Shown here: positions 45,177 through 53,493 of the stretch, piece after piece
How positions within the stretch are numbered: the stretch's first letter is position 1
Layout: every line of letters begins with the position of its first letter
Source of the DNA: Sulfitobacter sp. DFL-14
GTDB taxonomy: Bacteria; Pseudomonadota; Alphaproteobacteria; Rhodobacterales; Rhodobacteraceae
Reading direction: 5' to 3'
NCBI RefSeq assembly: GCF_003335585.1
Contig: NZ_QBFD01000015.1
Coordinates: 722,122 to 786,121, forward strand
DNA: 64,000 nt
The notes under the pieces: model-generated
What the model was told of the DNA's origin: nothing
Databases searched by the model: none
What the model saw: the letters and a program-made list of their open reading frames with translations, nothing else
Made by a program: the position numbers and the translations under genes

Positions 45177-46256
45177 TTACCTTTCGGAAATGGATGTCGA
45201 AAATGGGTCAAACGGTTTAAAAACGGGTACTGAGGCAAGGTTTATTTGCGGGTCGGCATTGGCGAATTCCTCCAGCCAAGCAAGTGCACGATCAAGCTGT
45301 TCATAAACAGGCGCATTAAGCACGGGCAAGTCCGAATCCAAGGCTGGCGACATACTATCCCAATGGACGGGCACAACACGCTTGGCGCCGCTGGCAAGTA
45401 CAGTTTCGGCCCAATACGTTTCGGCCTTTTTCCGACTACCCCAGCCAAGACCTCCGATGCCTAGGAAAATGACATCGGCCTGAAGGTCTGGATCCGTTAG
45501 GGTAGTTCCTATCTCACCCGCCGTTGGAACAACCAGAATGGAGCCATTTCGCGTCTGCACATGAGCGGCAAGGCTGGCTCCCTCTTTCAGGTTTTTCACG
45601 CGTGTCGGGAACGTCCAATTCGGATCGTAACTTGAACGTTCTAGTAACACAGAGGCCGGATTGGTCGAGTGTTCTACATGCAACAAAGTGACAGTCATAT
45701 TTCCGAGGTCAATCTTGGTTTTTCCATGCGCTTCATTGAATTCATGCACGTTCTTGATCGGACATAGGTTAGGAAAAAATGCCTGCGTTTTGGTATAGAT
45801 ATTGTTGACAACATCGTCTGCAATAAGCGTCGCACCCGTCAACGCCGCGATCAAAGGTGCATCAAGGGCATGATCAAAATGCCCGTGCATGGCGACGATA
45901 GCATCAAGCCTAGATTTTTGTGGAATTGTGCTTTTGCACTTGTCTTTGGTTTCGATCCCGCTGCGCTCTAATATTTCACGGATGGATGTTATGTCTGGTT
46001 GGATTGGTCGTAACAGCGCATTCTTCGGACGGCTCACAAAACCGTCAATCATCAAGGTGTTGTTTCCGTCTCGGATCAAGAAACTTGAAACACCAAAGTA
46101 CTGCATTTCAGATCGATGTGTTATTCGATCTAGGGCCGGTACCATGTTGGTATGCTCGTTCCAGAATTTGTCAAATGATCGACTACATCCAGACGCCATC
46201 AAAATGAGTATCCCAAGTTTCAAGATACAAACAGCCTGATTGGAGATTATTCTCAT
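45177..46256 (-). CDS. Metallo-beta-lactamase-fold lipoprotein hydrolase
   Basis: 359 residues. Signal peptide with lipobox MASGC (Cys24). The MBL zinc motif AMHGHFDHALD (His124, His126, Asp128, His129) is intact, and later ligands are in LLHVEHSTN and VVPVHWDS. The layout recalls UlaG/NAPE-PLD-like enzymes acting on phosphodiester or lactone bonds. ATG 46256 gives a normal signal peptide; 46292 would add 12 polar residues. It forms an AT-richer two-gene operon with the PLA2-like lipoprotein, flanked by IS6 halves. Confidence 0.8.
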   Translation of the reverse strand: MRIISNQAVCILKLGILILMASGCSRSFDKFWNEHTNMVPALDRITHRSEMQYFGVSSFLIRDGNNTLMIDGFVSRPKNALLRPIQPDITSIREILERSGIETKDKCKSTIPQKSRLDAIVAMHGHFDHALDAPLIAALTGATLIADDVVNNIYTKTQAFFPNLCPIKNVHEFNEAHGKTKIDLGNMTVTLLHVEHSTNPASVLLERSSYDPNWTFPTRVKNLKEGASLAAHVQTRNGSILVVPTAGEIGTTLTDPDLQADVIFLGIGGLGWGSRKKAETYWAETVLASGAKRVVPVHWDSMSPALDSDLPVLNAPVYEQLDRALAWLEEFANADPQINLASVPVFKPFDPFSTSISER

Positions 46257-46504
46257 CTGCTCATTATTCTGTCTTCCATTGGGTGAAGCCAATCAGAATT
46301 AGTGGCACTTTTCAAGGTGTGGCAAATTTAGACAAAGGGGCATGAACGCACGAACGATAAGCCTCATAGATCCTTTTCCAATTTACAGATCGCGCGTTAA
46401 GTGAATCTTTAGTTCTACTAAAGGGAAACTTTTCCGACTAAACCCACTCTGATATCGGTATTAACTTGAACGCTGTAAATCGGTTACATCGGTGGCGAAC
46501 GACA

Positions 46505-46800
46505 TGGTGTGATCGCGGCGGTCGCTCTCCGAAGTTTCGTCCATCCGCCACGCACGCCCCGTTGGGGCCTTTCGATGATGTGCCTCTTCGGCAATTACGC
46601 TCGCATATCTCCCGACCCAGCGATTGAGTGTTGCATGATCCAGATCGACGCCACGTTCGCCCATGATCTCCTCAAGGTCGCGATACGAAACGGGAAAGCG
46701 AACGTAGAAATAAACGGGTACAGGATCACCGATTTCGGGAACTGTGCACCTTTGAAATTGATCAACTCGTCCATCCTAACCTGATATCGGGAAAGAGTGG
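46505..46800 (-). pseudogene. N-terminal half of an IS6-family transposase (frameshifted)
   Basis: One frame gives INFKGAQFPKSVIL and, after a frameshift near 46745, another gives SYRDLEEIMGERGVDLDHAT then LNRWVGRYASVIAEEAHHRK and WRMDET, the family N-terminal HTH and first catalytic Asp. Similarity stops after WRMDET. The 250 bp between 46257 and 46504 hold no recognisable gene. Confidence 0.75.
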
Positions 46801-46893
46801 GGTCTGGATCGTCACGCCCGGCAATGGAAACCAAATCCTAAACTTTGCGACACTACCGGTGATCCGGCCCGTGCCCAACTACCCGGCGGAGCC

Positions 46894-47874
46894 TCAGCCT
46901 GCTTGCAGGTAAGGGGCAAGGTCTTCGGGTGGATCGATCACGGACACGATCTTGAGTTGGGCGATGGTCCGTTTCAACGCGTTTCCCAAATGCGTCGACA
47001 GCATGCTTGCCGCCGCAGGGCGTGTGCGCGCCAGGATCAGATCCACGATCATGCCTTGCTCGGTGAGCGTCTGTCGATCCGGAGGCAACCCGAGCGAAAA
47101 CAGGACCCGCTGTGATGAGCGCAATGCCGCGCGGTTCGACCGCACGTACTCGGCAAGATCGTCGTTCGCGGTCGACAGGATGGCGAGATCGTAAAAGCGC
47201 CCCTCGAGTTCGAACCACAGTTCCGGGTCGGCGGGGCCATCCTGGGGCAAGCAGCGGATGTCGGCGCTCAGCCGGGCAAGCGCCTCGAAATTCGGTTCGG
47301 CGCTTTCCAGTGCCGCAACTTCGAGGACCGCGGCCAGTTCGAACTTGTTGCGGAAACGATGCGCGGTCAGGGGCTCCACCACCCAGCGGGAGGTGCTGCT
47401 CTTTGTGACGAGGCCACGCTCCTGGAGGCGGCCCAGGACGTCCCGGACAACGGTGCGGCTCACGCCGAAACACTCGGCGACGAGGGATTCGATGATCCGA
47501 TAGCGCCCGAAGATGAGGCAGCGGGCGAGATCGGCCTCCATCTCTTCCTGGATCCGCAGCCAGTTGGGCTTGCCTGCGCTCTCCTCGAACTGGTCAAGGT
47601 CCAGGTCAATGGCGCGCAGGTCCTGCCGCAGGGGCTGATCCGATCCGGCGACAAGGTAGCCGCGTCCGTCGAAACGGCACAACCGTCCTTCTTCGGCCAG
47701 GAGGGTCAGCGCGCGTTTGACCGTCGCACGGGACACGGAAAGCCGTTCGGACAGGGCGCTTTCCTGCACCACGAGACCGGGCTTCAGGGTGCCGCTGTCG
47801 ATGTTGCTGCGCAGGATGTCGGCGGTGCTCTCGAACAAGGGGCTGCGACGGGCGCCGAATGCATCCTCTGTCAT
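46894..47874 (-). CDS. GntR-family regulator with two tandem winged-helix domains
   Basis: 326 residues. First wHTH about residues 12-75 (ESALSERLSVSRATVKRALT), second about 105-170 (VAECFGVSRTVVRDVLGRLQ), then an FCD-like helical domain. Ordinary GntR proteins have only one wHTH, so this is either a domain duplication or a fusion. It lies divergent from the ABC-CobW operon, with three similar TTTGTRCAC-type repeats between them that it may bind. Confidence 0.83.
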   Translation of the reverse strand: MTEDAFGARRSPLFESTADILRSNIDSGTLKPGLVVQESALSERLSVSRATVKRALTLLAEEGRLCRFDGRGYLVAGSDQPLRQDLRAIDLDLDQFEESAGKPNWLRIQEEMEADLARCLIFGRYRIIESLVAECFGVSRTVVRDVLGRLQERGLVTKSSTSRWVVEPLTAHRFRNKFELAAVLEVAALESAEPNFEALARLSADIRCLPQDGPADPELWFELEGRFYDLAILSTANDDLAEYVRSNRAALRSSQRVLFSLGLPPDRQTLTEQGMIVDLILARTRPAAASMLSTHLGNALKRTIAQLKIVSVIDPPEDLAPYLQAG

Positions 47875-47950
47875 CTGGGGGTCCTTTACTAACGGTCGGT
47901 TGAGTCGGGCTCGGACGTTTTACCGTATCCAAGGCGAAGATTGATACGAT

Positions 47951-48143
47951 TTTTTGTGCACAAAGATCACGCATGCGGTCCACAGAATATCCGCCAGGAG
48001 TTGGCTGTCGCAGACGGCATGCTGCTTTTATCGCAGTTCTTCAGGCGAAAGCGACCAATTTTTCGGCGTACTATGAATTTTGTACACGAAGATCATTTAA
48101 TCCTTGCCTGAATCGGAAAAACGATGTTTGTGTACATAAAACA
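47951..48143. promoter_or_regulatory. Three operator-like repeats in a divergent promoter region
   Basis: TTTGTGCACAAAGATCA (47953-47969), TTTTGTACACGAAGATCA (48078-48095) and TTTGTGTACATAAAACA (48127-48143) share a TTTGTnCACnAAgATCA-like pattern; the first contains the perfect palindrome TTTGTGCACAAA. They fill the 288-bp space between the tandem-wHTH GntR gene and the ABC-CobW operon. The third lies 20 bp before the GTG start and its GGGAG site. Confidence 0.5.
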
Positions 48144-48162
48144 CATAACCCGGGAGTGAAGC

Positions 48163-49209
48163 GTGCTTAATCTCAGCGGGGTCACGCGGCGATACGGCGA
48201 TACCGTCGCGTTGGAAGACCTCAATCTCATCGTGCCGGAAGACACGTATATGTCGCTGCTCGGGGCCTCCGGCTCGGGCAAGACGACGCTGCTGCGGCTC
48301 ATCGCCGGCTTTGAAGAGCCGGACGCCGGCCAGCTCTGGCTGGATGGCGAAAGGCTTGACGGCAAGGCGCCGCACAAGCGCGACATCGGCTTCGTGTTCC
48401 AGAACTTCGCGCTCTTCCCGCACCTCAGCGTGCAGGAAAACGTCGAATTCGGGCTGAAGCACCGCGAAACCGGGGCCTGCACCGATCCGAAGGAGCTGGC
48501 AGACCGCGCCGCCAAGGCGCTGCAACTCGTCGGCCTTGATGGCTTCGGGCATCGCGGCGTGGGTGAAATCTCCGGCGGTCAGAAACAGCGGGTGGCGCTG
48601 GCGCGTACCCTGGTGACCGAGCCGCGCATCGTCCTGCTCGACGAGCCGCTGGGCGCGCTCGACGCCAACCTGCGCAACCGGATGTGCGACGAGCTGCGCG
48701 CCATCCGCGAGCGACTCAAGGTCAGCTTCCTGCATGTGACCGGATCGGAAACCGAGGCGCTGACCATGGGCGACACCGTCGCGGTGCTGTCCGATGGCAA
48801 GATCGCGCACGGTCACGATCATGACCACAAGCATCACCACGGGCATCACCATCACGACGAAACCCTTGGTGTCGTGACCTTTTCGCTGACCGTGGAACAG
48901 CCGCTCGACTGGACGGATTTCGGCATCTGGCTGACGCTGCTGCTGCATCGCCACGGCGACCGGATCTTTCGCGTCAAGGGCATCCTCGCCCTTGCAGGCG
49001 AAGCGCGTCCCGTCGCCATCCACGGCGTGCAGCACCTTGTCCATGCGCCCGTGCACATGGAGCACTGGCCGGACGGGCCGCGGCACTCGCGCCTGGTTTT
49101 CATCCTCGAAGGGCTCGACCCGGCGTTGATCCGCCGCTCGTTCCATGCCTTCATACGGTTGAACGACACGCGTGGGGCCCAAGCGGCCAAAGGGGAAGAG
49201 GCCGCCTGA
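48163..49209 (+). CDS. Chimera: ABC-transporter ATPase fused to CobW/COG0523 C-terminal domain
   Basis: 348 residues, GTG start with GGGAG upstream. Residues 1-214 are a PotA-like ATPase: Walker A GASGSGKTT (34-42), Q-loop, signature ISGGQKQRVALAR, Walker B IVLLDEPLGALD. The H-loop His is replaced by Gly (HVTGSETEA, Gly194). The TOBE domain is missing; instead a His-rich linker HGHDHDHKHHHGHHHHD (216-232) leads into a CobW_C domain (FRVKGILALAGEARPVAIHG; SRLVFILEGLD). This C-part belongs to metal-chaperone GTPases; the GTPase half is absent. No frameshift is seen at the joint. Confidence 0.85.
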   Translation: MLNLSGVTRRYGDTVALEDLNLIVPEDTYMSLLGASGSGKTTLLRLIAGFEEPDAGQLWLDGERLDGKAPHKRDIGFVFQNFALFPHLSVQENVEFGLKHRETGACTDPKELADRAAKALQLVGLDGFGHRGVGEISGGQKQRVALARTLVTEPRIVLLDEPLGALDANLRNRMCDELRAIRERLKVSFLHVTGSETEALTMGDTVAVLSDGKIAHGHDHDHKHHHGHHHHDETLGVVTFSLTVEQPLDWTDFGIWLTLLLHRHGDRIFRVKGILALAGEARPVAIHGVQHLVHAPVHMEHWPDGPRHSRLVFILEGLDPALIRRSFHAFIRLNDTRGAQAAKGEEAA

Positions 49210-50415
49210 ATGGAAAAATTGCGCATCCTGTGTACCGAGATCCTGCCCTGGCGGCTCCTGAAAGCGCAGGCCGAGCAAGACCTGGGCTTCGAGCTGGAGT
49301 TCCTGGAACAGGATTTCGTGGGTACGCAGCGCACGGCGGCGATGTCCCCGGACAGCTACGATGTCTACGACCAGTGCTTCCACAATCTCGACATCGTCTG
49401 GCACTGGCGGGCGATCCAGCCGATCGACGTGGCCCGTATCGAGACATGGGACGAGATGAGCGGCCTTGCCCGCATCGACCAGGGCCCCTCGCAGGGGGCG
49501 TTCAACGGTGCGGGGGACAGACCGTCCTCGCGGCTTTACGTGCAATCCGACGCCACGCTGGGCGATACGCCCACGGGGCGGATCTCCATGCTGCCGACGG
49601 TGTACAACTTCGACAGTTTCGCGGTGAACAGCGAAGTCGGCAACCTCGACGTAGACCGCGACATCACCAGCTGGGCAGAGCTGCTGGAAGACCGCTGGTT
49701 CGGTCGCGTCTCGCTGGTTGATGAACCAGCCATCGGGGCGTTCGACCTGACCATGGCGCTGATGGCGGCAGGGCGGATGCAGGTGCGCGACCTCGGCAAC
49801 ATGACCGTGGCAGAGATCGAAGAGATGTTCTCCCACGGCATGGACCTGGCCCGGTCGGGGCACCTCGCGCCGTTCTGGCGGCAGGCGACGGAGCCGGTCG
49901 ATCGCTTCGCCAGCGGCGAACTGGCGATTTCCTCGATCTGGTCGCCCGCCGTCGTCGAGATGAAGGGACGCGGTCTGAAGATACGGCAGGCCACACCCGT
50001 CGAAGGCTACCGCGCCTGGCATGGCGGCATGTGCCTTTCGGCGCGGCTGTCGGGGCAAAAGCTCGACATGGCCTATGCCTGGATGAATTGGTTCCTGTCG
50101 GGTTGGGCAGGGGCCACCATGGCCCGGCAGGGCTATTACATGTCTGTGCCGGAACGGGTGCGTGCGGTTCTCGATCCCGACGAATGGGATTACTGGTACG
50201 GCGGCAAGCCCGCCGCCCGCAATCTGCCGGACCCGCGGGGCCGGCCTGCCATCCGGGCCGGCGAAATCCGCTCCGGCGGCGCCTTCCGCGACCGGGCCAG
50301 CCGCATCGCCGTCTGGAACACGACCATGGACGAACACAATTTCCTTGTACGCCGCTGGGGAGAGCTGACCGAAGCCGCCCACGGACGCGGCGCGCGGGGA
50401 CGCAGGGCAGGATAG
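49210..50415 (+). CDS. Family-1 extracellular solute-binding protein without signal peptide
   Basis: 401 residues of PotD/SBP_bac_8 character: DITSWAELLEDRWFGRVSLV, then MAYAWMNWFLSGWAGATMAR and FRDRASRIAVWNTTMDEH. The N-terminus MEKLRILCTEILPWRLLKAQ starts directly with the mature-type beta strand and has no Sec, Tat or lipoprotein signal. It begins at the base after the chimeric ATPase stop. No permease gene is nearby. It may stay in the cytoplasm, or the gene may have lost its 5' end in the rearrangement that made the chimera. Confidence 0.8.
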   Translation: MEKLRILCTEILPWRLLKAQAEQDLGFELEFLEQDFVGTQRTAAMSPDSYDVYDQCFHNLDIVWHWRAIQPIDVARIETWDEMSGLARIDQGPSQGAFNGAGDRPSSRLYVQSDATLGDTPTGRISMLPTVYNFDSFAVNSEVGNLDVDRDITSWAELLEDRWFGRVSLVDEPAIGAFDLTMALMAAGRMQVRDLGNMTVAEIEEMFSHGMDLARSGHLAPFWRQATEPVDRFASGELAISSIWSPAVVEMKGRGLKIRQATPVEGYRAWHGGMCLSARLSGQKLDMAYAWMNWFLSGWAGATMARQGYYMSVPERVRAVLDPDEWDYWYGGKPAARNLPDPRGRPAIRAGEIRSGGAFRDRASRIAVWNTTMDEHNFLVRRWGELTEAAHGRGARGRRAG

Positions 50416-50419
50416 ATAC

Positions 50420-51400
50420 ATGAAAAACGTCATACTCATCTCCACCGGCGGGACCATCGCGTCGGTCTCTGACCATGCGGGCGGCCCGGTCAATGCCGCC
50501 CTCGCGGGCGACCGACTGCTCGACTCGCTGCACCAGAAGCCAGAAGGCATCGCGGTCAGGGTCCTGGATTTCCCGGCCCGGGGCAGCTATGCGCTCGATC
50601 TCGCGACGGTCCATGCGCTCTGCGAAAAGATCACCGAAACGCTGGCCGATGGCGATGTGGCGGGCGTCGTTGTCACCCACGGCACGGACACCATGGAGGA
50701 AAGCGTCTTCCTCGCGGATCTGCTGGTCGCCTCCGACAAGCCGGTGATCTTCACCGGGGCGCAGCGCCATGCGGGGGTGGCCGATACGGACGGGCCGCGA
50801 AACCTGGGCGATGCACTCACATGTGCGGCGTCCGAGGCGCTTGTCGGGCTTGGCCCGGTCATCCTCTTCGAAGGCGAGATTCACGCGGCGCGCGAGGTGA
50901 GCAAGGTCCATGCCTCCCGCGTCGACACCTTCCGCTCGCCGGGTGCCGGCAAGCTGGGGGATGTGGACGCGGGCAAGGTCCATGTCAGCCGCAAACCGGC
51001 TGCACGGGTCCGCATCGACGCGCCGCGGCTTGATCCGGATGTCGAACTCATCGCACCCGGTCTCGGCACCACGCCGCGCCTGCTGGATTTCTGTGCCGAG
51101 AGCGGCGTCTCCGGCGTTGTCATCTCTGCCTTCGGCCGGGGCAATGCGCCCATGGGCTTTGCCGCCGCCGCCGAGCGCCTGATCGGCCGGGGCATTCCGG
51201 TCGTGATCGCCACCCGCTGCAGCGAGGGGCGGACCATGGCGGTCTATGGCAATGACTCCGGGGCGACGACGTTGGAAGACGCGGGTTGCATCCTTGGCGG
51301 CTCGCTTTCGAGCTATAAATCGCGACTGCTGCTTTCTGCCCTGCTGGGCGCAGGAGAGAGCGCCGAGGCTATCAAGACATATTTTTTGCGCTTCGGATAA
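50420..51400 (+). CDS. L-asparaginase (type I/II family)
   Basis: 326 residues. Both catalytic threonine motifs are present: ILISTGGTIASVSD near the N-terminus and VVTHGTDTMEES. The central GAQRHAGVADTDGPRNLGDA is also family-typical. No signal peptide, so cytoplasmic. It hydrolyses asparagine or a related amide to aspartate plus ammonia, and is the third gene of the ABC-CobW operon. A preceding polyamine- or amide-importer would fit, but its permeases are missing here. Confidence 0.9.
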   Translation: MKNVILISTGGTIASVSDHAGGPVNAALAGDRLLDSLHQKPEGIAVRVLDFPARGSYALDLATVHALCEKITETLADGDVAGVVVTHGTDTMEESVFLADLLVASDKPVIFTGAQRHAGVADTDGPRNLGDALTCAASEALVGLGPVILFEGEIHAAREVSKVHASRVDTFRSPGAGKLGDVDAGKVHVSRKPAARVRIDAPRLDPDVELIAPGLGTTPRLLDFCAESGVSGVVISAFGRGNAPMGFAAAAERLIGRGIPVVIATRCSEGRTMAVYGNDSGATTLEDAGCILGGSLSSYKSRLLLSALLGAGESAEAIKTYFLRFG

Positions 51401-51446
51401 AGGTGGGCCCGCGCCGCGTAGCACATCATCGAGGCCGTCAGTGAGC

Positions 51447-51521
51447 ATGCAGAGCTACCGCCAATCTCGGGCTGACGCGTTCAGCCTGTGGAACAACTAT
51501 GCGGCTGAATTGGCGGCTTGA
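51447..51521 (+). pseudogene. C-terminal tail of an IS6-family transposase
   Basis: The last 24 codons of an IS6 transposase: SYRQSRADAFSLWNNYAAEL, comparable to RHARSDAFDLWQSYV at 42681 and YRQSRSDAHGIWNDITSEL at 59606. Nothing else of the element is left. Confidence 0.6.
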
Positions 51522-51578
51522 ACGGGGCGCGGTTCTTGGTCTCGTCCTGACAGAACAACCTGACAAAGCCCTGCTTTG

Positions 51579-52292
51579 CTAGAAATACTCGGGGTGCCTG
51601 CAGCGGATGTCATCAACACTGGCGAGGGTGCCTGACAGGTGTTCGCGCACAACCTCCTGCGCAGCGCTAACTTGTCCTGACTTGATTGTCGACACAATGC
51701 GCCGGTGACAATCCATGATCGAATTTGATTTGCCCGGATCGGGCAGGTTGAGGTTGCGCAGCCTGTCGATATGGCCCGACCGGGCAGTGATCAAACTCCA
51801 CAACGCGTCGACCCCAACAAGGCGACACATGTGGCAGTGAAAATCCTGATCGAGAACGCGAAACCGGTCAATATCGCCGTTTGCCAGTTCAAGATCCTGA
51901 CGCGCGATGATATTTTGCAATTCGTCAACGGCGGCGATGTCGGCGGCGAGCGCCAGCCTGCGCACCACTTCAAGCTCGAGCGATAGTCGCAAGAACTGAG
52001 TTTCCTGCGCATGAGCGACATCAATCCGTGACACTTCAGTTTTTGACTGCGGATAAATCAGCAGCAACCCTTCCTCTTCCAGACGCTGCATCGCCTCGCG
52101 GACCGGTGTCTGACTGACCTTGTAGGTGTCGGAAACCGCAGAGCGTGAAAGATACTGCCCTGGCGCAAGATCAAGCGAAATGATTCTGTTACGCAGCGCA
52201 TCATGGATCTGCTGGCTCGCTGAAATCCTCTTGATTCCAGTGCTCGCGGTGATCTGACCAACGTCACCCGGGGCGTGGTTCTCTGAATTCAT
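51579..52292 (-). CDS. GntR/FadR-family regulator (FCD) of the TRAP/sugar-acid operon
   Basis: 237 residues. Winged helix in residues about 25-90 with YKVSQTPVREAMQRLEEEG; FCD domain with FRVLDQDFHCHMCRLVG and CHRRIVSTIKSG. Divergent from the TRAP operon, with a near-perfect 22-bp palindrome between them. It probably represses until the sugar acid or a keto intermediate is present. Confidence 0.9.
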   Translation of the reverse strand: MNSENHAPGDVGQITASTGIKRISASQQIHDALRNRIISLDLAPGQYLSRSAVSDTYKVSQTPVREAMQRLEEEGLLLIYPQSKTEVSRIDVAHAQETQFLRLSLELEVVRRLALAADIAAVDELQNIIARQDLELANGDIDRFRVLDQDFHCHMCRLVGVDALWSLITARSGHIDRLRNLNLPDPGKSNSIMDCHRRIVSTIKSGQVSAAQEVVREHLSGTLASVDDIRCRHPEYF

Positions 52293-52341
52293 TGGCTATT
52301 CCTGTGCTTGCTCAAACCAATATAGGAAATACTTGCCTAGC

Positions 52342-52363
52342 ATACACTAATATATTAGTATAT
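52342..52363. promoter_or_regulatory. Operator palindrome for the GntR regulator
   Basis: A 22-bp palindrome around CTAATATATTAG (52347-52358), with one mismatched pair (52345/52360), lies 49 bp upstream of the regulator start and 43 bp upstream of the TRAP binding-protein start. AT-rich core in GC-rich surroundings. Confidence 0.6.
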
Positions 52364-52406
52364 CAATTGACGGATGACAGTCCGCAACGTTCTTAGGGAG
52401 GACACC

Positions 52407-53426
52407 ATGAAACTTACACTTACGGCTTTGCTTGCCGGATCAATTGCCTTGCCTGCTGCAATGGCATCTGCAGAAACCTTGAACATCCAGACGTCGTTCA
52501 ACGCGGGCGATTTTTCGACGCAGTATCTGACCGAAAACTGGCTGCCCAAAATTTCCGAGATGACAGAAGGCCGGGTCGAGATCGTGCTGACCCCCAACGG
52601 CTCTGTCGTGCCCGCCAAGGAAACGCCAGAGGCCGTAGCCGCAGGTGCGTTGGATGGTGATTTCACCTCCGTTAACTATTTCGCAGGCCTCGAGCCAGCC
52701 TATGCCATCATGGGCGATCTGATTTCAGGCTATGACACGCCCGAGCAGATGCTGGGCTTTTGCAAAGACGACCGCGGCGAAGAGATGATGCAGAAAGCCG
52801 CTGACTCAATCACAGGCGGTGAGGTTCATGTCGTCGCCTGCGGGCCCTATTCGCGTGAAGCGCTGCCCGCCCGCACACCGATCCGCACCTTCGAAGAACT
52901 TGCTGGCAAGAAAATTCGTTCGCCCGAAGGGCTGGCCGCCGCCGTCTTTCAGGCCGCTGGTGCAAGTCCCGTGTCGATCCCGTTCTCTGAAGTTTTCGGT
53001 GCGCTGGAAAAAGGCATCGTCGACGCCGCTGACGCATCAGCTTACGTGAACAACGACGCGACAGGCCTGCATGATGTAGCGCCCTTCCCGCTTTATCCGG
53101 GCATCCATTCCATGCCGTCGCTTCAATTCACCATCAACACCGAGAAGTGGGAGGCACTGTCCCCCGAAGACCAGACCGCCCTGCGCACCTGGTGGTACGA
53201 CGCGATGTACGCAATGGCTGCCGAAGTCTCCAAGCTTGATGTCGAACTTGCGGCACGCGATGCCGCGGGTGGCAAGATCGAAGTCATCGACTGGCCACAG
53301 GAAAGCCGCGACGAGCTCCGCAAGGTCGCGCGCGAACAGTGGGAAGACTACGCCACAAAGTCCGGCCTCGCCAAGGAGGCGCTTGATGCGCATATCGCTT
53401 ACATGACCAAGATCGGCTTGTTCTGA
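52407..53426 (+). CDS. TRAP transporter substrate-binding protein (DctP family)
   Basis: 339 residues with a Sec signal peptide (MKLTLTALLAGSIALPAAMA, SA-E cleavage). DctP motifs: KKIRSPEGLAAAVFQAAGAS and PFSEVFGALEKGIVDAAD, the region holding the substrate carboxylate-binding Arg. ATG 52407 has GGGAGG upstream. First gene of the operon; substrate is probably a sugar acid. Confidence 0.93.
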   Translation: MKLTLTALLAGSIALPAAMASAETLNIQTSFNAGDFSTQYLTENWLPKISEMTEGRVEIVLTPNGSVVPAKETPEAVAAGALDGDFTSVNYFAGLEPAYAIMGDLISGYDTPEQMLGFCKDDRGEEMMQKAADSITGGEVHVVACGPYSREALPARTPIRTFEELAGKKIRSPEGLAAAVFQAAGASPVSIPFSEVFGALEKGIVDAADASAYVNNDATGLHDVAPFPLYPGIHSMPSLQFTINTEKWEALSPEDQTALRTWWYDAMYAMAAEVSKLDVELAARDAAGGKIEVIDWPQESRDELRKVAREQWEDYATKSGLAKEALDAHIAYMTKIGLF

Positions 53427-53442
53427 AGCTTGTCTTCAAAAT

Positions 53443-53467
53443 GCCGCGCCGGACCGTTCGGCGCGGC
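53443..53467 (+). repeat. Intercistronic hairpin between DctP- and DctQ-type genes
   Basis: Perfect GCCGCGCCG / CGGCGCGGC stem with a 7-nt loop, 16 bp after the binding-protein stop. No T-tract follows, so it more likely protects the 3' end of the binding-protein mRNA than terminates. Confidence 0.65.
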
Positions 53468-53493
53468 GCTCACGCTTTTCGTTTGGGGGCGTC

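Noticed and set aside
48097..50550. 817-codon open frame on the minus strand
   Set aside because: It lies antisense to the ABC-CobW, binding-protein and asparaginase genes, has shadow-type His/Arg/Pro composition and no recognisable domain.
49664..51448. 594-codon open frame on the minus strand
   Set aside because: Antisense to the binding-protein and asparaginase genes, whose motifs are intact on the plus strand.
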